Assembly (NCBI GenBank): GCA_937873205.1
Contig: CALMVO010000108.1
Location: 1-63,216, forward strand
Reading direction: 5' to 3'
DNA: 63,216 bases
From: an uncultured Acetobacteraceae bacterium
GTDB lineage: Bacteria; Pseudomonadota; Alphaproteobacteria; Acetobacterales; Acetobacteraceae
The notes under the pieces were generated by a model. It searched no databases. It had not been told where the DNA came from and saw only the letters and a list, made by a program, of their open reading frames with translations. This document shows positions 37,272 through 45,539 of the stretch, in pieces. The translations under genes and the position numbers were made by a program. The first letter of the stretch is position 1. The number at the start of each line of letters is the position of its first letter.

Positions 37272-38125
37272 GTCCCGGCCCGCATGGCTTCTGAAATTTC
37301 CGGACGAAGGAACGCGCTGCCGATGCGGTAGGGCGCGAACCGCAACGGCCGGGCCGGTTCCCCCGCCGCCGCGGCGAGACCCGCGATCGCTTCGCGCAGC
37401 AGCGCCTCGGTTCCGGACCGAAGGCGCTCCAGCGCTGCCTCGTCGAGCTCGACCACCAGACCCTCCCGGCGGATCCGGCACCGCACCGTCGCCGGTGCCA
37501 CGCGCTCGGCGAGCAGCCGCTCCACCGCATGCACGAGGCCGAGCGTCCGCGGCTCGATCGCGAGCCCGGTCTCGATGCGGCTGGACAGGCACGGCGCCGA
37601 CGGCAGCTCCGCCAGCGCCGCCAGCCCGACCAGCGGCGCGATCTGCCGCAGCATCGGCTTGGAGATGTCCGCCTCAACGAACGGGTGCCGCACCCCGTGC
37701 TCCGCCGCCGCTTGCAGTCCCGGCCGATAGTCGCCGAGATCGTCGGTGTTGGTGCCGGACAGCACCAGCGTGCCGGTGCCGCGCAGCGCCTCGGCGATGG
37801 TCCCGTAGAGCTTGGTCTTGCAGTGCAGGCAGCGATCGACCGGGTTGGCGCGATACCGGGCGTCGGCGAACTCGCCGGCATCGAACACCACCAGCGCGGC
37901 GCCGAGCTGCTCCGCCAGCGCGCGTGTCCGCGCCGTCGCCTCGGGCGGCACCGCCGGCGAGGTCGCGTGATGCAGCGCCACCCGGTCGCCCAGCGTCGCG
38001 ACCGCCGCGGCCGCCAGCGTCAGGCTGTCGATGCCGCCGCTCACCGCCACTGCCAGATGCTGCGCCGGCAGTCCGCGCAGCACCGATCGCAGCCGCGAGA
38101 AGGCGGCCTGGGCCGCGTCGGTCAT
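37268..38125 (-). CDS. larE: Nickel-pincer cofactor sulfur transferase LarE
   Basis: LarE converts the two carboxylates of P2CMN to thiocarboxylates. The 285-residue protein has the PP-loop VSGGIDS (residues 29-34), which activates the substrate with ATP. Three cysteines stand out: Cys99 and Cys102 in DRCLHCK and Cys179 in APCLSSRI. A lone cysteine equivalent to Cys179 marks sacrificial LarE, while a CxxC plus Cys set marks [4Fe-4S]-cluster LarE proteins, so this one probably uses a cluster-bound sulfide (inference from family knowledge). The start ATG overlaps the larC stop by 4 bases (ATGA). Confidence 0.93.
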   Translation of the reverse strand: MTDAAQAAFSRLRSVLRGLPAQHLAVAVSGGIDSLTLAAAAVATLGDRVALHHATSPAVPPEATARTRALAEQLGAALVVFDAGEFADARYRANPVDRCLHCKTKLYGTIAEALRGTGTLVLSGTNTDDLGDYRPGLQAAAEHGVRHPFVEADISKPMLRQIAPLVGLAALAELPSAPCLSSRIETGLAIEPRTLGLVHAVERLLAERVAPATVRCRIRREGLVVELDEAALERLRSGTEALLREAIAGLAAAAGEPARPLRFAPYRIGSAFLRPEISEAMRAGT

Positions 38126-39375
38126 GCCTCGCCCCCAAGCGCGATCGCCTCGGCCCGCCGTCGCACCCGGGTGCGGGCGGCGTGGCCGTCCAGTGCCGAC
38201 AGATGGTCCGACTCCGCCTTGGCCGTGTGCCCGTCAGGCCGCCGCACCAGCTTCACGTCGATCGCCACGCCGTCGATCTCGGTCCGCGCCATCTGCCGCG
38301 GCAGCGCGCGGCCCTGCACCAGGTGCGTGCGCAAGCCGATGGTGGTGGTCTCCCGGAAGCAGGCGGCGACGGCCTCTGCCAGCCGCTCCGGCGCCACCAG
38401 CACCTGCACGTGCACAGCGATGCGGCCCTTCTTGCCGACCGCCATCATCTGCACGACGTCATGGATGCCGGATACCGCGCGCACACGGTCGAGCCCGGCC
38501 GCGAGGTCCTCGCCGGACTGGTCGTCCACCTCGAACGAGATCACCGCCAGCTCGCGATGCGCGCCGGCCGGCTCGCCCAGCGGCGCGGCGGCGGGCTCCA
38601 GCACCAGCGCGCGCAGGCAGTTGCTGATGCCCGGCAGCCGCCTGGTGCCGAACCCGATCCCGGTCCCGGCGAGCCGGCCGGCCGGTCGCGCCACCAGCAG
38701 GCCGCACCGCCTCAGATAGGCCAGGATCGCCGCCCCGGTGGGCGTCACCCGCTCGCCGCCGATGCCGTCATCGACCATCTCGACACCCTGCAGCAGCAGC
38801 ACGGTCGCCGGCGCCGGCACCGGCATCAGGCCGTGCGCGGTCCGGATCCGTCCCGAGCCCAGCGGCAGCGCCGACACGCTCCAGCCAGCCGCGCCGATCC
38901 GGTCGATCAGCACCGCGGCCGCGACGATGTCGCCGATCGAGTCGGCGGCGCCGACCTCGTGGAACGCGACCGCCTCCGGCACGCAGCCGTGCACCCGGCC
39001 CTCGGCCTCCGCCAAGACCTCGAAGATGCCCACCGCATGCCCGAGCACCGCCTCGTCCAGTCCGCATCGCCGCAGATGCGCGCGGATGTCGCTCCAGGCG
39101 CGATGCCCGTGCGAATGGTCGTGCGCGTCATCATGATGATGATGCGAATGGTCCGGGGGCGGCGCGTCCGCCGGCCGGCCGTCCGCCTGCTCGATCCGGA
39201 ACCGCCATCCGGCGAGCACGCCGTCATCGTGCGCCAGCAACCGGCAGCGCACCGGCGCCGCCCGCGACACCGCCGCCTCGACCGCCGCCTCGTGCTGCGG
39301 GAACGCCGCCAGCAGGCAGGCCGCGAACATGTCGCCGGCCAGGCCGCCCAGCGGGTCGAGATGCAGATGCGTCAT
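38122..39375 (-). CDS. larC: Nickel-pincer cofactor nickel insertase LarC
   Basis: LarC inserts nickel into P2TMN using CTP to form the mature pincer cofactor. The 417-residue protein is one uninterrupted frame, unlike Lactiplantibacillus plantarum, where larC1 and larC2 need a programmed frameshift. It starts MTHLHLDPLGGLAGDMFAACLL, carries a His-rich nickel-binding loop at residues 76-91 (HSHHHHDDAHDHSHGH), AVAFHEVGAADSIGDIV, and a C-terminal half with ISFEVDDQSGEDLA and TTIGLRTHLVQGR. It is first in the larC-larE-larB-AKR unit and divergent from the second aldo/keto reductase. Confidence 0.94.
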   Translation of the reverse strand: MTHLHLDPLGGLAGDMFAACLLAAFPQHEAAVEAAVSRAAPVRCRLLAHDDGVLAGWRFRIEQADGRPADAPPPDHSHHHHDDAHDHSHGHRAWSDIRAHLRRCGLDEAVLGHAVGIFEVLAEAEGRVHGCVPEAVAFHEVGAADSIGDIVAAAVLIDRIGAAGWSVSALPLGSGRIRTAHGLMPVPAPATVLLLQGVEMVDDGIGGERVTPTGAAILAYLRRCGLLVARPAGRLAGTGIGFGTRRLPGISNCLRALVLEPAAAPLGEPAGAHRELAVISFEVDDQSGEDLAAGLDRVRAVSGIHDVVQMMAVGKKGRIAVHVQVLVAPERLAEAVAACFRETTTIGLRTHLVQGRALPRQMARTEIDGVAIDVKLVRRPDGHTAKAESDHLSALDGHAARTRVRRRAEAIALGGEA

Positions 39376-39534
39376 GACCCGATGATGCGCACGCCGACCC
39401 GCCTTGTCCAAGCGAGCCGACGCCGGCTCACGACCTCGTGGCTTGCGCGGCGATCCGGCACCTTCACCCTCCGACGGGCGGCGAGCGCGCGTGCGGCGCG
39501 GCCTCGTGCCCGCAGATCCGAACGGAGCGTTCCG

Positions 39535-40608
39535 ATGACCCCGACCACCTCTGGCAGCCCCGGCGCGCCGGCGCTGCACGACCCGGCGCTTCCGGTCAGC
39601 CGCATCGCCGATCCGGCGGCGCTGCCCGCCCTCGCCGATCCGGGCGAGCGCCGCGGCGATATGCTGTATCGCCGCTTCGGCCGGACCGACGAGATGATCT
39701 CGGTGATCGGCATGGGCGGCTTCCACCTCGGCAAGGGCGCCGTCACCGACGACGAGGCGGCCCGGCTGGTGCACGAGGGCATCGATCGCGGCATCAGCTT
39801 CATCGACAATTGCTGGGACTACAACGGCGGCCGCTCCGAGCTGCGCGTCGGCGTGGCGCTGTCGCAGGGCGGCTATCGCGACCGGGTCTTCCTGATGTCG
39901 AAGATGGACGGCCGCTCGAAGCAGGAGGCCGCGCGCCAGATCGACATCTCGCTGCAGCGCATGCGCACCGACCGCATCGACCTCGTGCAGCATCACGAGA
40001 TCCTGCGCTACGACGACCCCGACCGCATCTTCGCCGAGGGCGGCGCGATGGAGGCGTTCCTTGACGCCAGGCAGGCCGGCAAGATCCGGTATATCGGCTT
40101 CACCGGTCACAAGGATCCCCGCGTGCACCTGCAGATGCTGGCGGTGGCCGCCGAGCGCGGCTTCCACTTCGACGCGGTGCAGATGCCGCTCAACGTGATG
40201 GACGCGCATTTCCGCAGCTTCGCGCATCTGGTGCTGCCCTACCTGGTCCGGCACGGCATCGCCGCGCTCGGCATGAAGAGCTTCGGCGACAGCGTCCTGC
40301 TGAAGAGTGCCGCGCCGATCGCGCCGATCGAGTACCTGCACTACGCCCTCAACCTGCCGACCTCGGTGGTCATCACCGGCATCGAGAACCAACGTGATTT
40401 GGACCAGGCCTTCGAGGCGACGCGGACGTTCGCGCCGATGTCCGGCGAGGCCGTCGCAGCGCTCCTCGAACGCAGCCGGCCCTATGCCCTGGAAGGCCGC
40501 TACGAGCTGTTCAAGACCAGCGCCACCTTCGATGGCACCGCCAAGAACGCAGACTGGCTGGGCGGCGAGGTCGAGGGCGTCGAGGCCCTGGCGCCCATCA
40601 TGGAGTAG
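39535..40608 (+). CDS. Cytoplasmic aldo/keto reductase, paralogue of the exported one
   Basis: This 357-residue aldo/keto reductase lacks a signal peptide. Tetrad residues lie in FIDNCWDYNGGRSE (Asp, Tyr), FLMSKMDG (Lys) and LVQHHEILRY (His). It shares long near-identical segments with the AKR at 35535, including NCWDYNGG, KIRYIGFTGHK and QMPLNVMDAH, so the two arose by duplication. ATG at 39535 follows a GGAG. It is divergent from larC across 159 bp. An association with the nickel-pincer pathway is inferred only from position. Confidence 0.87.
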   Translation: MTPTTSGSPGAPALHDPALPVSRIADPAALPALADPGERRGDMLYRRFGRTDEMISVIGMGGFHLGKGAVTDDEAARLVHEGIDRGISFIDNCWDYNGGRSELRVGVALSQGGYRDRVFLMSKMDGRSKQEAARQIDISLQRMRTDRIDLVQHHEILRYDDPDRIFAEGGAMEAFLDARQAGKIRYIGFTGHKDPRVHLQMLAVAAERGFHFDAVQMPLNVMDAHFRSFAHLVLPYLVRHGIAALGMKSFGDSVLLKSAAPIAPIEYLHYALNLPTSVVITGIENQRDLDQAFEATRTFAPMSGEAVAALLERSRPYALEGRYELFKTSATFDGTAKNADWLGGEVEGVEALAPIME

Positions 40609-41774
40609 CCCTCATCCGCCCATGCCCCTCGCCGTCCGGCAGGGCCTCGAGACGCTGCGGCACCGGCCCCGCCGATCGTTGCGCATTGGCCTCGGTCTGT
40701 CGGTAGCGCGGGATCAGCGTGACGCCGGCGGCGCTGAGCGGCCTCGCCACCGCCGACACCTTCAACGGCGCCACCAGGAGCCAGGTGCGCGACAGGGCAT
40801 GCCGATCTCGCATCCCGTGCGCGGTCGCGTCGTGCTCGGTGATCGGCTCCCTCCGCCTCGGCAATAGGCGCTGGCCGTTCCCTCATCCGGCACGATGGTC
40901 GTGCTCCGCCAGGCGAATATCACCGCGGTCGGCCTGCTGTCGTTCGGCGGGGCGGAGGTCCGGCTGGCCCTATTCAAGATCGTCGACATCGTGGGCTCAG
41001 TCCGCTGCAGCGGGCCGCGGTCGTCGCACCGCATCGCATGGAGCTCGCGGATGCCCTTCTCTCCGACATTCGATTCTCGACGACATCAGCTCGACCAGCC
41101 TGGCTGATCTCCTCGCCATCCTGCCGATCGCACTGTTTCCGGTCGGTGGAACCCATCTGGTCAGCCTCGCCGCAGCCGGCGGCGCCGAAGCTGATTTCCT
41201 GGCCGAAGGTCGTTGCGAGATCGGGCTCGTTCGTCACCGTGCCGAGGGCGACCGGGCATTCGGCCCGCCACCGACCTGCCGAAGCCATGCGCTCGATGCC
41301 GTCACCCGGTTCTGCGACGGGGTCCCGTCGGCGCCAGCCGCGAGCGGTATGCCGGCGAGCCCAAGCGATCGCAGCGGACCTGAGTTTCCATCCAGCCCGT
41401 CCCGGTCTCGATCGTCGCCATCTCGCGCAGGATCGTGCTGAAGTCCCGATCTTCGGACTCCCGCGGAAGGGACGGCGCTCGTCATCGCCGTGAATCCGAG
41501 CTTCACCGTCATGGCACCTTGCCGCGACCGCCGGGCGCGTGGTGGAAACGCAGCGCAGTCCCACAGCCCGGACGCCGATCGCAGCCAGGCTGCGCCGTCC
41601 TTACATCCGCAGCCTGTCGTGAAGGACGGCGTCGCGACCGGGCATTTCGGGATCCGGCCGGCCAGGTCGTTTCGTCACGAGACGTGCGGACGTCACGGAA
41701 TGTGCGAGACGATCTTGTAGCCGATGCGCCGACGTTCTACGCACATACGAGTCTCAGGCAATTCCGGAACACCC
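40609..41774. other. About 1.1 kb without a supportable gene
   Basis: Open frames are present on both strands, but none has family-like motifs, a good ribosome site or a coherent hydrophobic pattern. The stretch may be remains of older genes too decayed to identify. It separates the aldo/keto reductase from the AT-hook protein. Confidence 0.4.
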
Positions 41775-42224
41775 ATGGCACGCATGATCAAGACCCGCAC
41801 TTCGGCAAAAACGGCGCCGGCCGCCCCTTCGCCCGCAAAACGACTCGGTCGGCCAGTCGGCTCCAAGAACAAGACGTCTTTAAAAAAGACTGCTCCAGCC
41901 GCAAAGCGGTCGGCACCCAGGAAGACGGTCAAGGCGACCGCGTCGGCGGCGCCGAAGATGAGCAAGGCGGATCTCGAACTGCACGTCGCGAAGCTGGAGC
42001 GCAGCGTCGTCCGCCTGCGGAAGCAGAACGCCGAACTGAAGACCGCACGCGACGACATGGAACAGGCACCCGCCCCGAAGGCTGCTCCGAAAGCTGCCCC
42101 AAAGGCCACCGCCGCGAAGCCCAAGCGCGGTGCAGCGGCCAAGACCCGGCGTCAGACGGGCAAGATCGCGGAGACGTCCCCGGTCCCCGCCGATGACGAC
42201 GCGGACATGCATTCCGACGAGTGA
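41775..42224 (+). CDS. AT-hook, Lys/Ala-rich DNA-binding protein (putative)
   Basis: This 149-residue basic protein has, in order: a Thr/Ala/Lys tail, an AT-hook-like core (AKRLGRPVGSKNK, about residues 20-32, with the GRP tripeptide), a Lys/Ala-rich linker (PAAKRSAPRKTVKATASAAPK), a short leucine-zipper-like helix (LELHVAKLERSVVRLRKQNAELK, likely coiled-coil dimerisation), another Lys/Ala/Pro stretch with repeated PKAA (about 100-130), and an acidic tail (PADDDADMHSDE). The layout resembles histone-H1-like or MvaT-like nucleoid proteins, but no named family fits. ATG at 41775; another ATG lies at 41784. Confidence 0.6.
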   Translation: MARMIKTRTSAKTAPAAPSPAKRLGRPVGSKNKTSLKKTAPAAKRSAPRKTVKATASAAPKMSKADLELHVAKLERSVVRLRKQNAELKTARDDMEQAPAPKAAPKAAPKATAAKPKRGAAAKTRRQTGKIAETSPVPADDDADMHSDE

Positions 42225-42654
42225 GTCGATCAGCATCCCCAACGGCGACGGCCTCGTCTCATCGCGCGGCATCCCCGCGTCGCGGCAGACGTCCTGGCGA
42301 TCCAAGCGTGATCGTCCAGGACGCGGGCCTGTGATGTGTCAGGCCCGACAGGGCGCGTTCCGGACCCGTGATCGGCGACGTCACGACATTGGTCAGCCGA
42401 TCGAACGCGATCGGATACTGCGGCGCGATGTCGCCGGCGGTCGGGATCGTGATGGTCGGCTTCGGAGCGGCTGACGGCATAAGCGGCATGGTCGTCCACA
42501 CGGTCTGCTCGCTCGCCAGTCGAACGACGTCATTTGATTCGACAGAGATGGTCGTCAGAACATCAAGCCAGAGCAGGATTCGTGAGCGCATGCGGCGCCG
42601 CCGGGACGAGATCGGATGATGCTGGTGGGGCGGTCGGCGTGGTGCTCGACGCGC
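42225..42654. other. Gap between AT-hook gene and GH31 gene
   Basis: About 430 bp between two convergent genes. No family-like open frame or strong hairpin is seen. The short frames here look like chance reading of GC-rich sequence. Confidence 0.4.
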
Positions 42655-45213
42655 TCATGCGCCTGATCGGCCGGACCCGCGAACCGGGCCGGTGACGGGC
42701 TCCGGCGCGGGCCGCCATGAAACGCCCGCACACAGAGCCGCCCTGTCGACCACGATCGTGGCCGAGTGGGCCACCGGATCGTAGCGCCACCCGTCCGAGT
42801 CGGCCGAGGGCGGCACGTCGTGCAGGATGACGGCAATCTCGCGCCACCAGGGTTGGAAGCTCCCCTCGGCCGACTCCTCGCGCACCGCCAGCCCATCCGC
42901 CGACCACTCGCCGCGATATCGGCAGCGCAGGAACCCCCCGTCGCGATAGGCAAAGCCGATGCCGTCGTCGGCGTAGACCGATCCCCGGCATTCCGCCGCC
43001 GGAAAGACATGCAGCTCGAGCGGCCCCTGCGGCACCTCGGCGGTGCTCTGGATCACGCCGTGCCGCGGAACGATGGCGCCGGCACGCACATAGACCGGCA
43101 ATGTCTCCCGACGGGGCGTCACCATCAGCAGGCGCAGGCCCGTGCCGCCGCCGCCGCTAGCCGGCCGCAGCCGTCCCTCGACCATCACCTCCGCGTCCCG
43201 CGCGCCCGTGACCAGGCGCCCGGTCCAGTAGTCGTACCAATCCCCCGGCGGCAGCAGCACGGGGTACGGTGCCGGCGACTCGCCGTGTGGAGCCGGCGCC
43301 ACCATCAGGTCACGGCCCCACATGAACTGCCCGGGCGCCAGGTGATCCAGCGTCCAGGCGCCGCCGGCGTCGGGGAACTCGAGGAACAGCGGCCGCATCA
43401 TCGGCACTCCGGTCCGCGACGCCGCCTCGGCCGCGGTATAGATGTAGGGCAGCAGCCGGTAGCGCGCCTCGATCGCCTCGCGACGCAGCGACTCGTGCGG
43501 CGCGCCATGCACCCACGGTTCCTGCGCCGGCGTGCCCTTATCGGTGTGGTCGCGGCTGATCGGGTTGAACATGCCGAGCTGCAGCCACCGCGTCAGCAGC
43601 GCCGGCGACGGCGTGCCGGCGAACCCGCCCAGATCCACGCCGGCGAACGGCATCCCCGACAGGCCCAGGCTCAACAGCATCGGTGTGCTCAGCCTCAGGT
43701 GGTTCCAGCTCGACGAGTTGTCTCCGGTCCAGGTCACCGCGTAGCGCTGCGTGCCGGCGTAGCCCGCCCGCGTCATCACGAACGGGCGCTCGTCCGGCCG
43801 AAGCCGCAGCAGCCCGTCATGCGTCGCTTGCGCGTTCAGATGGCCATACAGGTTGTGCGCCTCGTGCTGCGTCGCCCGCCGAGGCGCGTGGCCCGGTTCC
43901 TCCACTCGACCCCAGACGTCCAGCGGGATGGAGTGGGTCACGGTGTCGAACACGGACGGCTCGTTCATGTCGTCCCAGAATCCGGCGGCGCCGGCTTCGC
44001 AGAACGCCCGATACAGCCCGCCCCACCAGTCGCGCGTCGCCGCCCGCGTGAAGTCCGGGAATAGGCAGGGGCCTGGCCAGACCGGCCCGACATAGTGGCT
44101 GCCGTCCGGGTTGCGCAGGAAATGGTCGCCGGCGACGCCGCCGTCATGCGGCGCGTAACCGGCGTCCGGCAGATGCGGCACGTGCATGTCGGCGATCAGG
44201 ATGGTGCGGAACCCCTGCGCGCGAAGCTCGCCCAGCAGGCCGGCCAAGTCGGGGAACGCGCGCGCGTCGACCGTGAACGGCCGGTTGCGGTCCTGGTAGT
44301 CGATGTCGAGCCACAGCACGTCGGCCGGGATTCGCCGCTCCCGGAACGACGCCGCCACCGCACGCACCTGGACGGCGTCGCGGTAGCTGTAGCGCGACTG
44401 CTGGAACCCGAACGCCCACAGCGGCGGCAGCGGCGCCGGCCCGGTGAGCCAGGCCAGCCGCGCCAGCACCGCCTTCGGATCCGGTCCGTGCAGCACGTAG
44501 TAGTCGAGCGGCCCGCCGGCGGCGCCGATGCGCAGCTCGCGCGCGTCGGTCTGCCCGGCGTCGAACGTGGTGCGCCAGCTGTTGTCGAGCAGCAGCCCGT
44601 GCGCCTGGCCGTGCCGCATGCCGAGCAGGAACGGAATCGCCTTGTAGAGCGGGTCGCTGCCCTCCTCGTAGCCGTAGGCATCGGTGTTCCACAGCGTGTG
44701 GCTGCGGCCGCACCGACCGATCGGCCCAGCCTTGTCGCCCAGCCCGAACAATTCCTGCCGCTCCGGTAGCCGACGGCGCAACGCGAAGCCGCCGTTTCGA
44801 AAGACCGGCCCGATACCGGCGATGTCGGCCGCGACCAGCCGGCCACCGTGATCGTGCACCGACACCGCCCCGCTGCGCCGGTCGACCCGCACCCGCAGCA
44901 GCGTCGTATCGAAGCCGACAGTCCGCCCCGCGCGCACCGTCACCACCGGCACCCGGGCGGTCCGCGCCGATGGCAGTACCGCCCAGGACGCGTCCTCCGG
45001 CAGCGTGGCGCCACTGCCGCCGCGCACCCGGATCACCGCGTCGTCCAGCGCGGTGATCTGCAGGATGCCGATCCGCAGCCGCAGCGTCAGGCCGTCCGCA
45101 TCGTGCCGGCAGCGCGCCGGCCGCAGATGCCGCGCCGCCGCCAGGCCCATCGCCGCGCCCGCGAGCAGGGCCGCCATGGCGGGCGTTCCGGACCCATCTC
45201 TCCGCTGGCGCAT
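42655..45213 (-). CDS. Alpha-glucosidase, glycoside hydrolase family 31
   Basis: This 852-residue enzyme hydrolyses alpha-glucosyl or alpha-xylosyl ends. Typical GH31 segments are LWNTDAYGYEEGSDPLYKAIPFLL, PPLWAFGFQQSRYSYRDAVQV, VLWLDIDYQD, the nucleophile motif AGFWDDMNEPSVF (Asp), and the acid/base region VTWTGDNSSSWNHLRLS. The C-terminus has the usual beta-sandwich domains. A short hydrophobic N-terminus (MAALLAGAAMGLAAA) may be a membrane anchor or signal. ATG at 45213 is chosen; the frame extends 59 codons further upstream only because it reads through a family A repeat. No sugar transporter lies beside it. Confidence 0.92.
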   Translation of the reverse strand: MRQRRDGSGTPAMAALLAGAAMGLAAARHLRPARCRHDADGLTLRLRIGILQITALDDAVIRVRGGSGATLPEDASWAVLPSARTARVPVVTVRAGRTVGFDTTLLRVRVDRRSGAVSVHDHGGRLVAADIAGIGPVFRNGGFALRRRLPERQELFGLGDKAGPIGRCGRSHTLWNTDAYGYEEGSDPLYKAIPFLLGMRHGQAHGLLLDNSWRTTFDAGQTDARELRIGAAGGPLDYYVLHGPDPKAVLARLAWLTGPAPLPPLWAFGFQQSRYSYRDAVQVRAVAASFRERRIPADVLWLDIDYQDRNRPFTVDARAFPDLAGLLGELRAQGFRTILIADMHVPHLPDAGYAPHDGGVAGDHFLRNPDGSHYVGPVWPGPCLFPDFTRAATRDWWGGLYRAFCEAGAAGFWDDMNEPSVFDTVTHSIPLDVWGRVEEPGHAPRRATQHEAHNLYGHLNAQATHDGLLRLRPDERPFVMTRAGYAGTQRYAVTWTGDNSSSWNHLRLSTPMLLSLGLSGMPFAGVDLGGFAGTPSPALLTRWLQLGMFNPISRDHTDKGTPAQEPWVHGAPHESLRREAIEARYRLLPYIYTAAEAASRTGVPMMRPLFLEFPDAGGAWTLDHLAPGQFMWGRDLMVAPAPHGESPAPYPVLLPPGDWYDYWTGRLVTGARDAEVMVEGRLRPASGGGGTGLRLLMVTPRRETLPVYVRAGAIVPRHGVIQSTAEVPQGPLELHVFPAAECRGSVYADDGIGFAYRDGGFLRCRYRGEWSADGLAVREESAEGSFQPWWREIAVILHDVPPSADSDGWRYDPVAHSATIVVDRAALCAGVSWRPAPEPVTGPVRGSGRSGA

Positions 45214-45326
45214 GCTGTGGTTCCCGGCCGTCCGGCGGCGACCGTAGGACGCCTCCAGCCCTTCGTCTCCTGCCCCGTCAAGCCAGGCCGCCGTCAAGGA
45301 GCGCCATCCGCGGCCCCTCGCCACCG

Positions 45327-45539
45327 CTAGAGCATCATCCGATCGAACGGACTTGTTCGATCGGATAAAGATGCTCGTCACCAACAACAAGCTAGAGGAT
45401 GATCCGTGAGCCTAAGCGATCGGATCATCCTCTAGAGCATCATCCGATCGAACGGACTCGTTCGATCGGATAAAGATGCTCGTCAGAACAACAAGCTAGA
45501 GGATGATCCGTGAGCCTAAGCGATCGGATCATCCTCTAG
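45327..45539. repeat. Two tandem full copies of family A repeat
   Basis: Two units of about 105 bp each, sharing a CTAG at 45432-45435. Each starts CTAGAGCATCATCCGATCG, forms hairpin 1, continues through AACAACAAGCTAGAGG and ends after hairpin 2 with GGATCATCCTCTAG. The units differ at only a few positions, e.g. GGACTTG versus GGACTCG. The terminal CTAG (45536-45539) supplies the stop codon of the formamidase gene. Outer ends AGCATCATCCGATCG and, in reverse, AGGATGATCCGATCG match at 13 of 15 positions, like imperfect terminal inverted repeats. Confidence 0.92.

Noticed and set aside
37240-39534. Long plus-strand frame antisense to larE and larC that would extend the aldo/keto reductase upstream
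   Set aside because: The real reductase starts at ATG 39535 after GGAG; the upstream part is an Arg/Pro/Ala-rich mirror of larE/larC.
45214-45390. 59-codon N-terminal extension of the GH31 gene
   Set aside because: It reads through a family A repeat and encodes the same by-product peptide (IFIRSN-SVRSDDA) found in the frame at 27595. The ATG at 45213 starts a normal N-terminus.
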